Source: Deltaproteobacteria bacterium
GTDB lineage: Bacteria; Myxococcota_A; UBA796; JAFGLY01
Direction of reading: 5' to 3'
NCBI GenBank assembly: GCA_016927815.1
Contig: JAFGLY010000040.1
Span: 1-47,734, forward strand
DNA: 47,734 nucleotides
The notes below the pieces were generated by a model, which saw only the letters and a program-made list of their open reading frames with translations, searched no databases and was not told the DNA's origin. The translations under genes were made by a program, and so were the position numbers. Positions within the stretch are counted from its first letter, which is position 1, and each line of letters starts with the position of its first letter. Shown one piece after another: positions 16,917 through 24,596 of the stretch.

Positions 16917-17117
16917 GCCGCCAGCCGGGGCGAGGGCGACGTCGAGAAAGTGCAGGTGCTCGGCTTCGGAGCTGAGGGCGCACCCTTCGACGAGGGTCGA
17001 GGGAATCGACACCGCCCCGCGTCGGAGCTGGGCGATCAGGCCGAACCCCTCGTCGCGGGGGAAGCGGCGCGTGTGCTCGCACCCCGCGAGGGACAGGCGG
17101 TCTGCCCGTTCAAAGGC
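16917..17117 (-). pseudogene. Remnant of a four-helix-bundle (S23 / 23S rRNA intervening-sequence protein family) gene
   Basis: Reading from the in-frame TGA at 17118-17120 gives FERADRLSLAG, then TRRFPRDEGFGLIAQL, then RRGAVSIPSTLVEG, then SSEAEHLHFLDVALA. This closely follows the conserved core of the small four-helix-bundle proteins (RRFPxDExFGLxxQxRRAAVSIPSNIAEG, then SxAEFxRFLxIALGS). There is no usable start codon between the stop and the match. The expected third and fourth helices are lost after VALAPAGG, where the frame runs on into unrelated sequence. It therefore looks like a decayed gene rather than a working one. Within the 328-bp stretch between pfkB and the lipoprotein gene, this remnant and the heptamer repeats beside it are all I can identify. 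Confidence 0.55.
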
Positions 17118-17166
17118 TCATCGCTTCGTGCAATCGCGCGCAGTTCCGTACCGGAAGAGCCTCGCC

Positions 17167-17194
17167 CCTACCGTCTACAGCCTACAGTCTACAG
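17167..17194. repeat. Tandem heptamer repeat, four units of YCTACMG type
   Basis: The units are CCTACCG, TCTACAG, CCTACAG and TCTACAG, back to back. CCTCCTACGG follows, overlapping the stop codon of the lipoprotein gene. The remnant of a four-helix-bundle gene lies 50 bases away. Confidence 0.6.
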
Positions 17195-17198
17195 CCTC

Positions 17199-18641
17199 CT
17201 ACGGCTGGGTCACGTCGGCCTGGACGACCGTGGCCTGGAAGGTCACGTTCTTGGGGGTGTCGTTGTAGATGCTGTCGGTCTCCCACGTCCGGGCCACGCC
17301 GCCGACCACTACGTGGGTTCCATCCGCCGAGGGCGCCAACATGGGGGCCTCCAGCCCGTGGAGGCGCTCCAGGCTCTCGCTCTGGCCCTGCTGTGCGTAC
17401 AGGGTGGTCACCGTCCAGCGATCACCCGTCCGGACCGCGTACCGGATCTGGCCGTCGATCGCGTTGGCGCGGGCTTCGTCGTCGTACCACAGGGAGGTGT
17501 CGCTGAACACGATGTGAGGCCGATCCGTAGCGTCGAGCACGAGGTTGGGATGGACGCCCGTGAACGCGGTCCCCCGGCCGCCCTGGTAGGTGTCCGACTC
17601 GCGGGCCACGGTCTCGTAGCACCACTCCCCCGTGCTCTCGCGGACGGAGTAGACCCGAAGCTGGGTGCGCGAGAGCGCGCCGGTCCTCGCGCGCTCCAGC
17701 CAGGTGGCGGCGAAGATGGGGAGGCCGGTGGAGGTCACGACGAGGGAGACGTCGTAGGCGTACTCGTCTCCCGGACTGGCCCAGACCGAGGGCTCGACCA
17801 GGGTTTCGGTCCAGACCCCTCCGAGGGGGAGGTACCCGTAGTAGAGCCCCACGTCGCACGGGCTGCAGGGGTACTCGGTGATCGTGTACACGGCGTGCAG
17901 CCCACCGTTCGCGTCCGTGCGGTACGTGGCGATGTCCGTGATCGGGGGGGCCTCGAACCCCTCGAAGGTCCAGGAGGCTCCCGCGGCAGGCGCGCGGACC
18001 CCGTGCACGATCCGGGGGTTGGCGCCGAGCGTGGCCACGGCCGCGAGGTGCATGTTGCCGTCCGCGTCGGTCCAGGCCTCGACCGAGCCGAGCGTGGTCG
18101 GAGGGCCGCCGATGCCGGCCGTGACGTCGAGTTCTGTGGGCTCGGGCCAGGTGCCCTTCGGGTCGCGGACCTGCTCCAGGAAGCCGTCCGGCGCGTTGAG
18201 GCGGATCACGACGGGCGCACAGTCCTCGTCGTAGAACAGCGCGGCTTCTTCCAGGGCGCTCTCGGACTCCGCGACGATCTCGGGCACGGGCTTGGGCTGG
18301 GTGACGTCCACGTACAGCAGCGGCAGCTCGTCGTCGGAGGGATCCCGCGCCAGGATGCCCACGGTTCCGCACGCGCCGCGTGCGAGGAGGCGCTCCGATG
18401 CGAAGGGGATGGGGCTCTTCTCATCGACGGTGACGATGCTGGCCCAGCCCTGGAACTCGTACGCCACGGTGGCGGGGCCCTCGGGGGTGATGGTGGCCTC
18501 GCCGGACACCCCCATCACGGGAAGGCACGGAACGTACTCGGGCGCGGTGTCCTCGGGGGGGCTGGTGTCCTCGTCGTGCAGGTAGCAGCCGGCGGTCGCC
18601 CAGCAGGCGAGGAGGAGGAAGGGGAGCGGGGGGCGGATCAT
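17199..18641 (-). CDS. Large secreted lipoprotein, unknown function, possible beta-propeller
   Basis: This protein of 480 residues starts with a lipoprotein signal: hydrophobic PFLLLACWATAG and the lipobox Cys19. A short Asp/Thr/Pro/Glu linker (HDEDTSPPEDTAPE) follows. The mature part contains recurring blocks in which a comparison with data or time is followed by aromatic-rich strands, for example VEAWTDADGNMHLAAVATL, ATYRTDANGGLHAVYTI, and LVLDATDRPHIVFSDTSLWY. The [DA]-x-[DN]-G/R-x-[LMP]-H pattern followed by A/V strands resembles the repeat of bacterial six- or seven-bladed propeller lipoproteins. GGAGG eight bases before ATG 18641 decides the start. It should be attached to the outer membrane or face the periplasm. 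No enzyme motif is visible. It is divergent from the thioredoxin-like lipoprotein gene. Confidence 0.7.
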   Translation of the reverse strand: MIRPPLPFLLLACWATAGCYLHDEDTSPPEDTAPEYVPCLPVMGVSGEATITPEGPATVAYEFQGWASIVTVDEKSPIPFASERLLARGACGTVGILARDPSDDELPLLYVDVTQPKPVPEIVAESESALEEAALFYDEDCAPVVIRLNAPDGFLEQVRDPKGTWPEPTELDVTAGIGGPPTTLGSVEAWTDADGNMHLAAVATLGANPRIVHGVRAPAAGASWTFEGFEAPPITDIATYRTDANGGLHAVYTITEYPCSPCDVGLYYGYLPLGGVWTETLVEPSVWASPGDEYAYDVSLVVTSTGLPIFAATWLERARTGALSRTQLRVYSVRESTGEWCYETVARESDTYQGGRGTAFTGVHPNLVLDATDRPHIVFSDTSLWYDDEARANAIDGQIRYAVRTGDRWTVTTLYAQQGQSESLERLHGLEAPMLAPSADGTHVVVGGVARTWETDSIYNDTPKNVTFQATVVQADVTQP

Positions 18642-18843
18642 GTCGGGAACCTCCATCGGGATGCCCTTAGCATGGCAGGAGCCGGAGCGGATCGCTCGGC
18701 CGGCGGAGAATGTGGATCGTGGCCGCAGGTTGCGATCGGGATTCCCGGGTGTCGAACCCGACGGATCGCCGACGAAGCGCGCCGTCCGGCTCCCCGGGGT
18801 CCCGGCTGCCGGGTACGTTCCTCCTCCCCTGCCGGAGGCCCTC
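18642..18843. promoter_or_regulatory. Divergent intergenic region between two lipoprotein genes
   Basis: This 202-bp region carries the start signals of both genes: GGAGG before ATG 18641 (minus) and GGAGG before TTG 18844 (plus). It is GC-rich with short inverted repeats such as CCCGGG and GGCTGCC. I could not fix a -35/-10 pair. Confidence 0.3.
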
Positions 18844-19986
18844 TTGGACGTTCGCCCCCTCGCCTGGTGCCTGGGGCTCTCGGCCTGCCAGCCGGGCCCG
18901 GCCGACACCGCTCCGGCCGACACCTGCGCGGACACCGACTCGCCCACCGATCTCCCCCGGGTACCCGCCCACCGGTTGCAGGCCTCCGTGACCTGGATCC
19001 TCGACTACGATGCCGTCGCCGAGGGAGAGGGCTACGTCGATTGCACCTACACCCGAGTCTTCTCGGGCGTGCAGTTCCTCGACCAGCCCTACCTCTGCCC
19101 GGCCTGCGACGTCCTCACCAAGGGAACCGCCGCGATGACCGAGGGATTCGCCGACTGCTACGCGCCCGTCTTCGGAGGCACGGCCGACCGGGTGGAGTCC
19201 TGGGGATTCGACTGGCCCGACAAGAGCGACGGCACCGCCACCCTCTACCGGGGCGGCGTCGAGAACCTGATCCTCCGAGAGATGGCCGAGGTGGCTCTGG
19301 CCTCCCTCGACACCCCGCTCGCGGTGGCCTGGACCGCCGCGTACACGCTCGCCGACTTCGATCTGCCCGCCAAGGGCGGGTTCACGATCGACGCAGAGGG
19401 CGAGGTCACGGTCACGGTGGACGGGTCCACCCTCATCGAGGATCCCCTGCATCCCCGCGCCGAGCCCTACGTCTGCGGCTGGCCGCTGGGGAATCCGGGC
19501 ACGCTCGCGACCGACTGGCGGCTCCGGCCTGACGCCGTGCTCCCGACGGCCTGGCTCCACGATGCCTGCGACGAATCCGTGGACATCTGGGACTTCCACG
19601 GGACCTGGGTCGTCCTGGTCGCCTCCCAGCCCAACTGCGGGTACTGCACCGTCCTGGCCGAGGCCACGCCCGCCTTCCGCGCCGAGATGGAGGCGCTGGG
19701 CCACCCGGTCCGCGTGATCACGGTGCTGGGCGAGAGCCTCTCCAACGTGGTCGGCGAGCCCTCGGACGACGATCTGAACCGCTGGCTGCTCGCCTACGAC
19801 GACGGAGAGCCGGTACTCAAGGACAGGGGGTACGGGTACGCGATGTTCAAGCCGTTCTTCGAAGACGAACTCGGATACCCCTCGTACTCCGTCCAGCGGC
19901 CGGACATGACGGTGCTGGCCGCCTACCACGGGTTCTCCTCCTGGGACGCCGTGAAAGCCGACATCCTCGAGGACGCCGGGAAGTAG
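18844..19986 (+). CDS. Lipoprotein with C-terminal thioredoxin-like (TlpA-type) domain
   Basis: This protein has 380 residues if translation starts at TTG 18844. That start has GGAGG five bases upstream and gives a proper lipoprotein signal (MDVRPLAWCLGLSAC, lipid Cys15) followed by an Asp/Thr-rich linker. Residues 45-235 form a domain of unknown type with several Cys (including CPAC at 95-98). Residues 245-380 read as a thioredoxin fold: GTWVVLVASQPNCGYC (253-268) with the redox pair Cys265/Cys268, then PAFRAEMEALG and VRVITVLGE. The usual cis-Pro near GYPSYSV (344-350) is plausible. Such proteins exchange disulfides or carry redox tasks outside the cytoplasm. The partner is unknown; the neighbouring Cys-rich lipoprotein is one candidate. 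Confidence 0.75.
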   Translation: MDVRPLAWCLGLSACQPGPADTAPADTCADTDSPTDLPRVPAHRLQASVTWILDYDAVAEGEGYVDCTYTRVFSGVQFLDQPYLCPACDVLTKGTAAMTEGFADCYAPVFGGTADRVESWGFDWPDKSDGTATLYRGGVENLILREMAEVALASLDTPLAVAWTAAYTLADFDLPAKGGFTIDAEGEVTVTVDGSTLIEDPLHPRAEPYVCGWPLGNPGTLATDWRLRPDAVLPTAWLHDACDESVDIWDFHGTWVVLVASQPNCGYCTVLAEATPAFRAEMEALGHPVRVITVLGESLSNVVGEPSDDDLNRWLLAYDDGEPVLKDRGYGYAMFKPFFEDELGYPSYSVQRPDMTVLAAYHGFSSWDAVKADILEDAGK

Positions 19987-20003
19987 CGCCGGATCCTCGG
20001 CGG

Positions 20004-20020
20004 GGCCGGCTTACCCGGCC
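20004..20020. terminator. Perfect hairpin spanning the 3' end of the Cys-rich lipoprotein gene
   Basis: GGCCGG (20004-20009), loop CTTAC, then CCGGCC (20015-20020). The loop holds the TAA stop (minus strand) of the Cys-rich lipoprotein, and the stop of the convergent thioredoxin-like gene is 18 bases away. It is very stable but lacks a T-tract. Confidence 0.4.
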
Positions 20021-20730
20021 GGGGCGCAGGTCCCCGGGGTGGAGCGGCACCATTCGTCGCACGCGCACAGCATCGCGCCCTTGCACGATCCGCCGTAGCA
20101 GTCGGCGTCGGTCCAGCATTGGGGGTAGGCGAGGAGCCCGTGGCACGTGTCCGTGCCCTCGAACGGCATGCAGAAGGTGTGCTCCGGGCACACGTCCGCG
20201 GCGTCCTCGCAACAGGGGCCCGAGGCGGGCGAGCACGTTCCGGGGCCCTCCCACGTGCAGTCCATCTCACACGGGCACACGTAGACGCCCGCGCAGAACT
20301 CGTGGGATTCACAGTCCGATCCGGCCCAGCAGGTGGTGCCGGTCTTCACGGGCTTGCACACCCCGAATCGGTCCTCCACGCCCTCGTCGTAGGTGGCCAC
20401 GCAGCGTTCCGAGGCCCCGTCGCAGGGGCATGCGTCCGAGCAGCAGTGGGAGGGCACGTCCGTGCACGGATCGGTGTCGGCATCGGCGTCGGCGTCGGCG
20501 TCGGTGTCAGCGTCGGTGTCGGTGTCGGTGTCGGCATCGGCGTCGGTGTCGGCATCGGCGTCGGTGTCGGTGTCGGCGTCGGTGTCGGTGTCGGGCACGC
20601 ATGCGTCCCCGTCCCAGTGCTGGCCGTCCGGGCAGGCGGGTTCGTCGTTGCCGCCGCGCGTGCAGGCCGCGATCGCCAGGCCGAGGAGCGCGAGGCCCGT
20701 TCTCGTGGGGCGCGTGAATTCCGGACGCAT
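20011..20730 (-). CDS. Cys-rich lipoprotein with Asp-Thr/Asp-Ala repeat linker
   Basis: This protein has 239 residues: lipoprotein signal with lipobox AIAAC (Cys23), a short Cys-containing knot ([15 protein letters not shown]), then a 41-residue stretch made only of Asp-Thr and Asp-Ala pairs (47-87). The remaining 150 residues contain over twenty Cys in short loops ([34 protein letters not shown]-like turns), suggesting many disulfides outside the cytoplasm. The acidic linker probably extends the head away from the membrane and may bind calcium. Proteins of this plan are frequent in myxobacterial secretomes and their roles are unknown. GGAGGG before ATG 20730 supports the start. Confidence 0.75.
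   Translation of the reverse strand: MRPEFTRPTRTGLALLGLAIAACTRGGNDEPACPDGQHWDGDACVPDTDTDADTDTDADADTDADADTDTDTDADTDADADADADTDPCTDVPSHCCSDACPCDGASERCVATYDEGVEDRFGVCKPVKTGTTCWAGSDCESHEFCAGVYVCPCEMDCTWEGPGTCSPASGPCCEDAADVCPEHTFCMPFEGTDTCHGLLAYPQCWTDADCYGGSCKGAMLCACDEWCRSTPGTCAPAG
20470..20592 (-). repeat. Hexanucleotide microsatellite coding (Asp-Thr/Ala)n
   Basis: On the coding strand this is a 123-bp run of GAC followed by ACC, GCC or GCT-like codons with a 6-base period. Insertion or deletion of whole units would keep the frame and only change linker length. Confidence 0.85.
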
Positions 20731-20753
20731 GGAGCCCTCCTTCCGCCCGCATC

Positions 20754-20783
20754 AGTCTACGGCCCCGGTCCGGGCACCCGCAA
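20754..20783 (-). promoter_or_regulatory. Candidate sigma-70-type promoter of the Cys-rich lipoprotein gene
   Basis: On the minus strand TTGCGG (20783-20778), an 18-bp spacer and TAGACT (20759-20754) lie 24 bases before the ATG. The -10 resembles the TAGTCT of the pgk promoter in this window. The -35 matches only three of six consensus bases. Confidence 0.4.
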
Positions 20784-20818
20784 GGTGGAACCGATGCTCG
20801 GCGCGACCCGCTTCGTGC

Positions 20819-22369
20819 CTACGGCCCGGATCCGCTCCCGGCCCCGAGGAGCCGCGCCTCGGCGCTCGGAGCGAGATTCCAGGCCTCCCCGAGGTCGAGG
20901 GTCGGGTCCTCGAGCCACGCCCGGGGCACCGGGAGGTCGCGCACGTCGTGGGGGTACAGGTCCAGACGGGCACCGCGCTCGAGGCGCAGGATGCCGCGCA
21001 CCCGCGGATCGGCGAGGAGATCGCATAGGCGAGCTGGGGGCACCCGGCCGTCCCGAGGGCGGATCACGATGCAGGTGTGCCCGGCGATCGTGTCCTCTTC
21101 GTCGAGCCAAACCCGGACCGGCCCACGGCCCGCAATCCTGCCCACGAGGATCTTGGGGGGGGCGAAGAGGTCGAGGTCCTTGGGCCGGTGCATGCGATCC
21201 GGCACCCAGTCGATCCAGCGCCGGCAGCCCGCCACGAGGTCCGCGGCGTCGACCCAGGGTTTCCGGCCGGGTTTGGGGGCGTCGTGGACGAGGTCGTCGC
21301 GGCGGTGCCCTGGCCCGTGTGCCACCGTTCCGGTGTCCACGCGGGCCAGGTCGCCGAGGTGGATCGAGCGAGCTCGGATCCAGGCCAGGATCGAGGCATC
21401 GCCGGGCTCGAGGCCGGGGAGGATAGGGGCGTCGGCCAGCGCGAGCACCTCGGATGCGGGCACACCCCACGGCGCCACCGGGCCAGGCCCCGCATCCACG
21501 GTCAGGGCGAGGATGGCCACGCGCACCGAGGCGCCGGGGAACGGACGTGACGCGCCCACGTGGACGATCCGGTGACGGGTGAGCCAGATCCGCCTCAGCG
21601 CACGGCCGTAGGGCTGCACCAGGAGCGGTGCGGGCAACACCAACGCGGCGGCGCCGCCGGATCGGACCCGCTCGACCGCAGCCGCGGCGAAGGGAACGGA
21701 GAGGTCGAACCGGCCGTGAAGCCAGGGGAAGCGAGCGGCGAGCGCCCGGCGGGCCGCTCGCTCCTGCCGTTCGGGCGGGACGAAGGGCGGGTTGCCGACC
21801 GCGAGGTCGGCCGGGTCGCCGGGGGTGAGGCCGTCGCGCCGCACCACACGTGCGCCGGGTGCGACCACCCGGGCCACCGCAAGGGCCGCCTCGTCGAGAT
21901 CCTCCCCCACCACCTCGACGACCCCGGCCTCCTCGAGGGCGGCCAGAAACGCCCCGGGGCCGCACCCCGGATCGACCGCGCACCGCACGGGGCCCCTGGC
22001 GGCCGCCAGTCCGCGAGCCACGGCCTCCCGGGCGAGGTCGGGCGGCGTGTCGAAGGCGCCCCGTGCACGGCGGCCGTACGGATCCGGTACCGGGAGGGGC
22101 GCTCCGGACGGGACCTGGACCAGGGCCCGTGGGTCGCCCGGCGGCACGGGTCGGAGCCGGGCATCGAGGCCTTGGTCCGTCTCGGCGATCCCGCGCCCCG
22201 CACGTGCCAGGGGCCCTGCGGCCTCCAGCACCCGCCACGGATCGGCGCCGCTCGCATCCCAGGCGGCCTCGGCCGCGGCGGTGCACGCCCCCACGTGGTC
22301 CGCTCCGGCGGCGGCCGTGCGCAGGTACGCGGTGAAGGCCGCTCCGATCGCGGGGTCCCGCGCCTTCAC
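20819..22369 (-). CDS. N6-adenine-type DNA methyltransferase (TaqI/Eco57I-like), no cognate nuclease seen
   Basis: This protein has 516 residues. RGAFDTPPDLA (103-113) matches the FxTPxxLA motif in front of the SAM site, AVDPGCGPGAFL (131-142) the SAM-binding loop, and NPPF (193-196) the catalytic (D/N)PP(F/Y) motif of amino-methyltransferases. The C-terminal half reads like a target-recognition region: DLDLFAPPKILVGRIAG, DTIAGHTCIVIRP, LDLYPHDVRDLPVP. It would methylate adenine in a specific DNA sequence. No restriction endonuclease gene is next to it. It is the last gene of a glycosyltransferase operon, with GTG 22369 overlapping the previous TGA (GTGA) after a strong GGAGGAGG. It could be a solitary epigenetic methylase or part of a fused restriction enzyme. 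I see no nuclease motif in it. Confidence 0.78.
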   Translation of the reverse strand: MKARDPAIGAAFTAYLRTAAAGADHVGACTAAAEAAWDASGADPWRVLEAAGPLARAGRGIAETDQGLDARLRPVPPGDPRALVQVPSGAPLPVPDPYGRRARGAFDTPPDLAREAVARGLAAARGPVRCAVDPGCGPGAFLAALEEAGVVEVVGEDLDEAALAVARVVAPGARVVRRDGLTPGDPADLAVGNPPFVPPERQERAARRALAARFPWLHGRFDLSVPFAAAAVERVRSGGAAALVLPAPLLVQPYGRALRRIWLTRHRIVHVGASRPFPGASVRVAILALTVDAGPGPVAPWGVPASEVLALADAPILPGLEPGDASILAWIRARSIHLGDLARVDTGTVAHGPGHRRDDLVHDAPKPGRKPWVDAADLVAGCRRWIDWVPDRMHRPKDLDLFAPPKILVGRIAGRGPVRVWLDEEDTIAGHTCIVIRPRDGRVPPARLCDLLADPRVRGILRLERGARLDLYPHDVRDLPVPRAWLEDPTLDLGEAWNLAPSAEARLLGAGSGSGP

Positions 22370-23496
22370 CACCCCTCCTCCCAGGCCTTCTCCAGGACGT
22401 CCGCCTGGGCGCCGGGCACGCATCCCCGCTCGACGAGCCTAGCCGGCCCCCGAGCCCCCCGCGCCCGCCGCTCCTCGGGCCGATCGGCGGCCTCCCGGAG
22501 CGCGTCCCGGAGCGCGTCGGGGTCGTCGGGCGGAACCAGCCACCCCACGGATGCATCGACCACCTCGGGGATCCCGCTCACACGGGTGGCGAGCACGGGC
22601 AGGCCCGCGGAGAGGGCCTCGAGCAGGGCCACGGGCAGGGCGTCCATGTCGCCGTCCTCCGCCTGCCGGCAGGGCAGCGCGAAGAGACCGGCCTCGGCCA
22701 GCAGCCGTCGCACCTCGCCGGGGGGCTGCAGGCCGAGCGGGAAGACCCGCGCCGAGGCGAGTCCGGCCGGCGCGTCGGACACGAGCAGGAGCCGCACCGG
22801 CCGGTCGAGGGTCTCCACCGCGTCCACCAGGCGATCCAGCCCCTTCTTGGGCCGCCATCGCGCCACGGCGATCACGACGAGCGGCTGCCGGTCCGGTTCG
22901 GGCCGCCTGCCGGTCCATCGGGGAATCGCGTATGGGACGATGCGGGCCTCCACGCCGTGGTCTCGGAGGAGGAGAGCCGCGTTGTGGCGGGTGGGCGTGA
23001 GCACGGCGTCCGCCAGGGCCAGCACGTCCCCGAGGCCCGGGCGGGGCTTGAAGAGGTCCACCGCGTGCACCATCACGCTGTACCGGGTGCCGAAGAGCAC
23101 CCGTCCGGCGCGGGCCCACTCGCCGGCCTCTCCGGCGAAGTGGACGTGAACCCGAGGGAACCCACCGACGAGGCGGGCCATCCACAGCGCCTCGAGCGCG
23201 CGCCCGAGCCGGCGGCCCTGCCACAGCCACCAGAGCACCGACCAGAAGGCCCGCCGGCGAAGGACCGGGGCCAGGTCGCACAGGATCCGGACCCAGCCCG
23301 GCGGTCGGACCACGCGGACGGGCGGCAGGTCGGCCTGCAGGGCACCGTCCCGGCGGGCCCCCAGGGTGCCCACCGTGAGGCACCAGCCTCGGTCCGCCAG
23401 GAGGGCCATCTCCCGGTACACGAAGGTCTCGGTGAGCGTGGGGTAGTAGCGGAGCAGGTAGAGCACCCGCCGGTCGTCGGGCCCGGAGTCGGTCAT
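22366..23496 (-). CDS. GT4-family glycosyltransferase
   Basis: This protein has 376 residues with a GT-B fold. The N-terminal acceptor domain begins VLYLLRYYPTLTETFVYREM, typical of colanic-acid or teichuronic-acid type transferases (TETF and YRE are hallmarks of this group). The donor domain has VAVARWRPKKGLDRLVDAV, the strand and Lys/Arg that hold the nucleotide diphosphate. Near the C-terminus EALSAGLPVLATRVSGIPEVV contains the Glu of the EX7E motif. It transfers an activated sugar to a growing surface glycan on the cytoplasmic side. ATG 23496 overlaps the previous stop (ATGA), and its own stop overlaps the methyltransferase start. The sugar is unknown. Confidence 0.88.
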   Translation of the reverse strand: MTDSGPDDRRVLYLLRYYPTLTETFVYREMALLADRGWCLTVGTLGARRDGALQADLPPVRVVRPPGWVRILCDLAPVLRRRAFWSVLWWLWQGRRLGRALEALWMARLVGGFPRVHVHFAGEAGEWARAGRVLFGTRYSVMVHAVDLFKPRPGLGDVLALADAVLTPTRHNAALLLRDHGVEARIVPYAIPRWTGRRPEPDRQPLVVIAVARWRPKKGLDRLVDAVETLDRPVRLLLVSDAPAGLASARVFPLGLQPPGEVRRLLAEAGLFALPCRQAEDGDMDALPVALLEALSAGLPVLATRVSGIPEVVDASVGWLVPPDDPDALRDALREAADRPEERRARGARGPARLVERGCVPGAQADVLEKAWEEGW

Positions 23497-24596
23497 GGCA
23501 GAGCCTCCAGGAACGCCTCCAGTTCGACGGCCCGATCGTCCCAGGTGCGCAGACGGCGGGCACCTCGCCCACGGGCAGCCGCCGCTTGGATGGCCCGGGC
23601 CAGGGAGGCGGCATCGCCCGGCCGGTACGGGTGGAAGCCGTCCGGGCAGATGGCCGCCACCGACGGATGATCCGGAGCGACCACCGGCAGCCCGGTGGCG
23701 AGGTAGTCCCATAGCTTGAGCGGCGAGGCGAGGCGCCGGGCGTAGAGGTCGTCGCCGAGCGAGAGCACGAGCACGTCGAGGCCCGCCAGCACGCCCGGCA
23801 CGTCGGCACAGGCCACGCCGGGTCGGACCTCGACACGAGGGCTGGCGGCCGCGGCCAGCGCGTCGAAGTCGCCATCCTGCGGGTCCCCTCCGACCAGGCG
23901 GACCCGGAAGCCCTCGGGCAGGTGCTCGGCTGCAGCGAGGAGACAGCGGACGTCCTTGAAGGCCCTCGGGCTCCCCACGTACCCGGCCACCACCCCGGGA
24001 TGGGGGATCGGATCGCATGCCCGCGACGGGTCCGTGCCGTTGTGTACCACGCACCGGGCCCCAGGCAGTCGGTCACCGTGGATCTCCTCCAGCACGGCCA
24101 GCGTGCCCTCGCAGTTGGCGACGAGGCCGTGGAGCGCCGTGAGCACGCGGGCCTCCCGCCGGGCCGCCGCCTCGAAGGGAGCCCCTCGCTCGCGGGCCTG
24201 GGCCGAATCCACCTCGTGAGCCTCGAACACCAGGTGGAACCGGGTGAACCTTCTCAGGATGCGGACCTGGTCCGCGTGGCGCCAGGAGCGAACGAAGAGG
24301 ACCGGAGGCCTGGGCTCCCGCCGGGCGCCCAGGCGCCGCGCCACGCCGGCGCGGAAGGCCAGCCCGGCCAGCCCGGGATGGCGGAGACCCAGGATCTCCA
24401 GATCGAAACACGGGTGGGGGGAGAGGCCGTAGGGCGCCAGTGCCTCCGCCACCCCACCGGTGAAGCCCGGTCCGCGCTCGGCGAAGCAGGTCACCGCGTG
24501 GCCCCGGCGGGCCAGGGCGTGGCAGGTGTGGAGCACCTGGAGGCTCTGGGCCCGCATCCGGGGCAGGCTGGGACGGTGGAGGTGGATCAGGTGCAC
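23493..24596 (-). CDS. GT4-like glycosyltransferase
   Basis: This protein has 367 residues and a GT-B layout. The N-terminal domain (MHLIHLHRPSLPRMRAQSLQ, then HALARRGHAVTCF) includes EAHEVDSAQARERG, a region often found in exopolysaccharide transferases. The second domain holds VAGYVGSPRAFKDVRCLLAA, RVRLVGGDPQDGDFDALA, and LWDYLATGLPVVAPDHPSV where the nucleotide-sugar contacts and the C-terminal Glu/Asp motif lie (the typical EX7E appears reduced). GTG 24596 overlaps the previous gene by 10 bases, and the stop overlaps the next ATG. The role in surface polysaccharide assembly is inferred from the run of five glycosyltransferases. Confidence 0.82.
   Translation of the reverse strand: MHLIHLHRPSLPRMRAQSLQVLHTCHALARRGHAVTCFAERGPGFTGGVAEALAPYGLSPHPCFDLEILGLRHPGLAGLAFRAGVARRLGARREPRPPVLFVRSWRHADQVRILRRFTRFHLVFEAHEVDSAQARERGAPFEAAARREARVLTALHGLVANCEGTLAVLEEIHGDRLPGARCVVHNGTDPSRACDPIPHPGVVAGYVGSPRAFKDVRCLLAAAEHLPEGFRVRLVGGDPQDGDFDALAAAASPRVEVRPGVACADVPGVLAGLDVLVLSLGDDLYARRLASPLKLWDYLATGLPVVAPDHPSVAAICPDGFHPYRPGDAASLARAIQAAAARGRGARRLRTWDDRAVELEAFLEALP

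Noticed and set aside
17167-17194. CRISPR-like array.
   Set aside because: Units are only 7 bases and contiguous; no spacers and no cas genes.
18735-18775. A tRNA T-arm-like segment (minus strand CGGG-TTCGACA-CCCG) in the divergent lipoprotein region.
   Set aside because: No D-arm, anticodon arm or acceptor stem pairs with it in the right spacing; the loop deviates from the TTCRANY consensus. Probably chance in GC-rich DNA.
20470-20592. Long plus-strand frame of Val/Gly/Ser repeats opposite the lipoprotein.
   Set aside because: It is the antisense shadow of the Asp-Thr/Asp-Ala repeat; the minus strand has the signal peptide, Shine-Dalgarno and Cys-rich domain.
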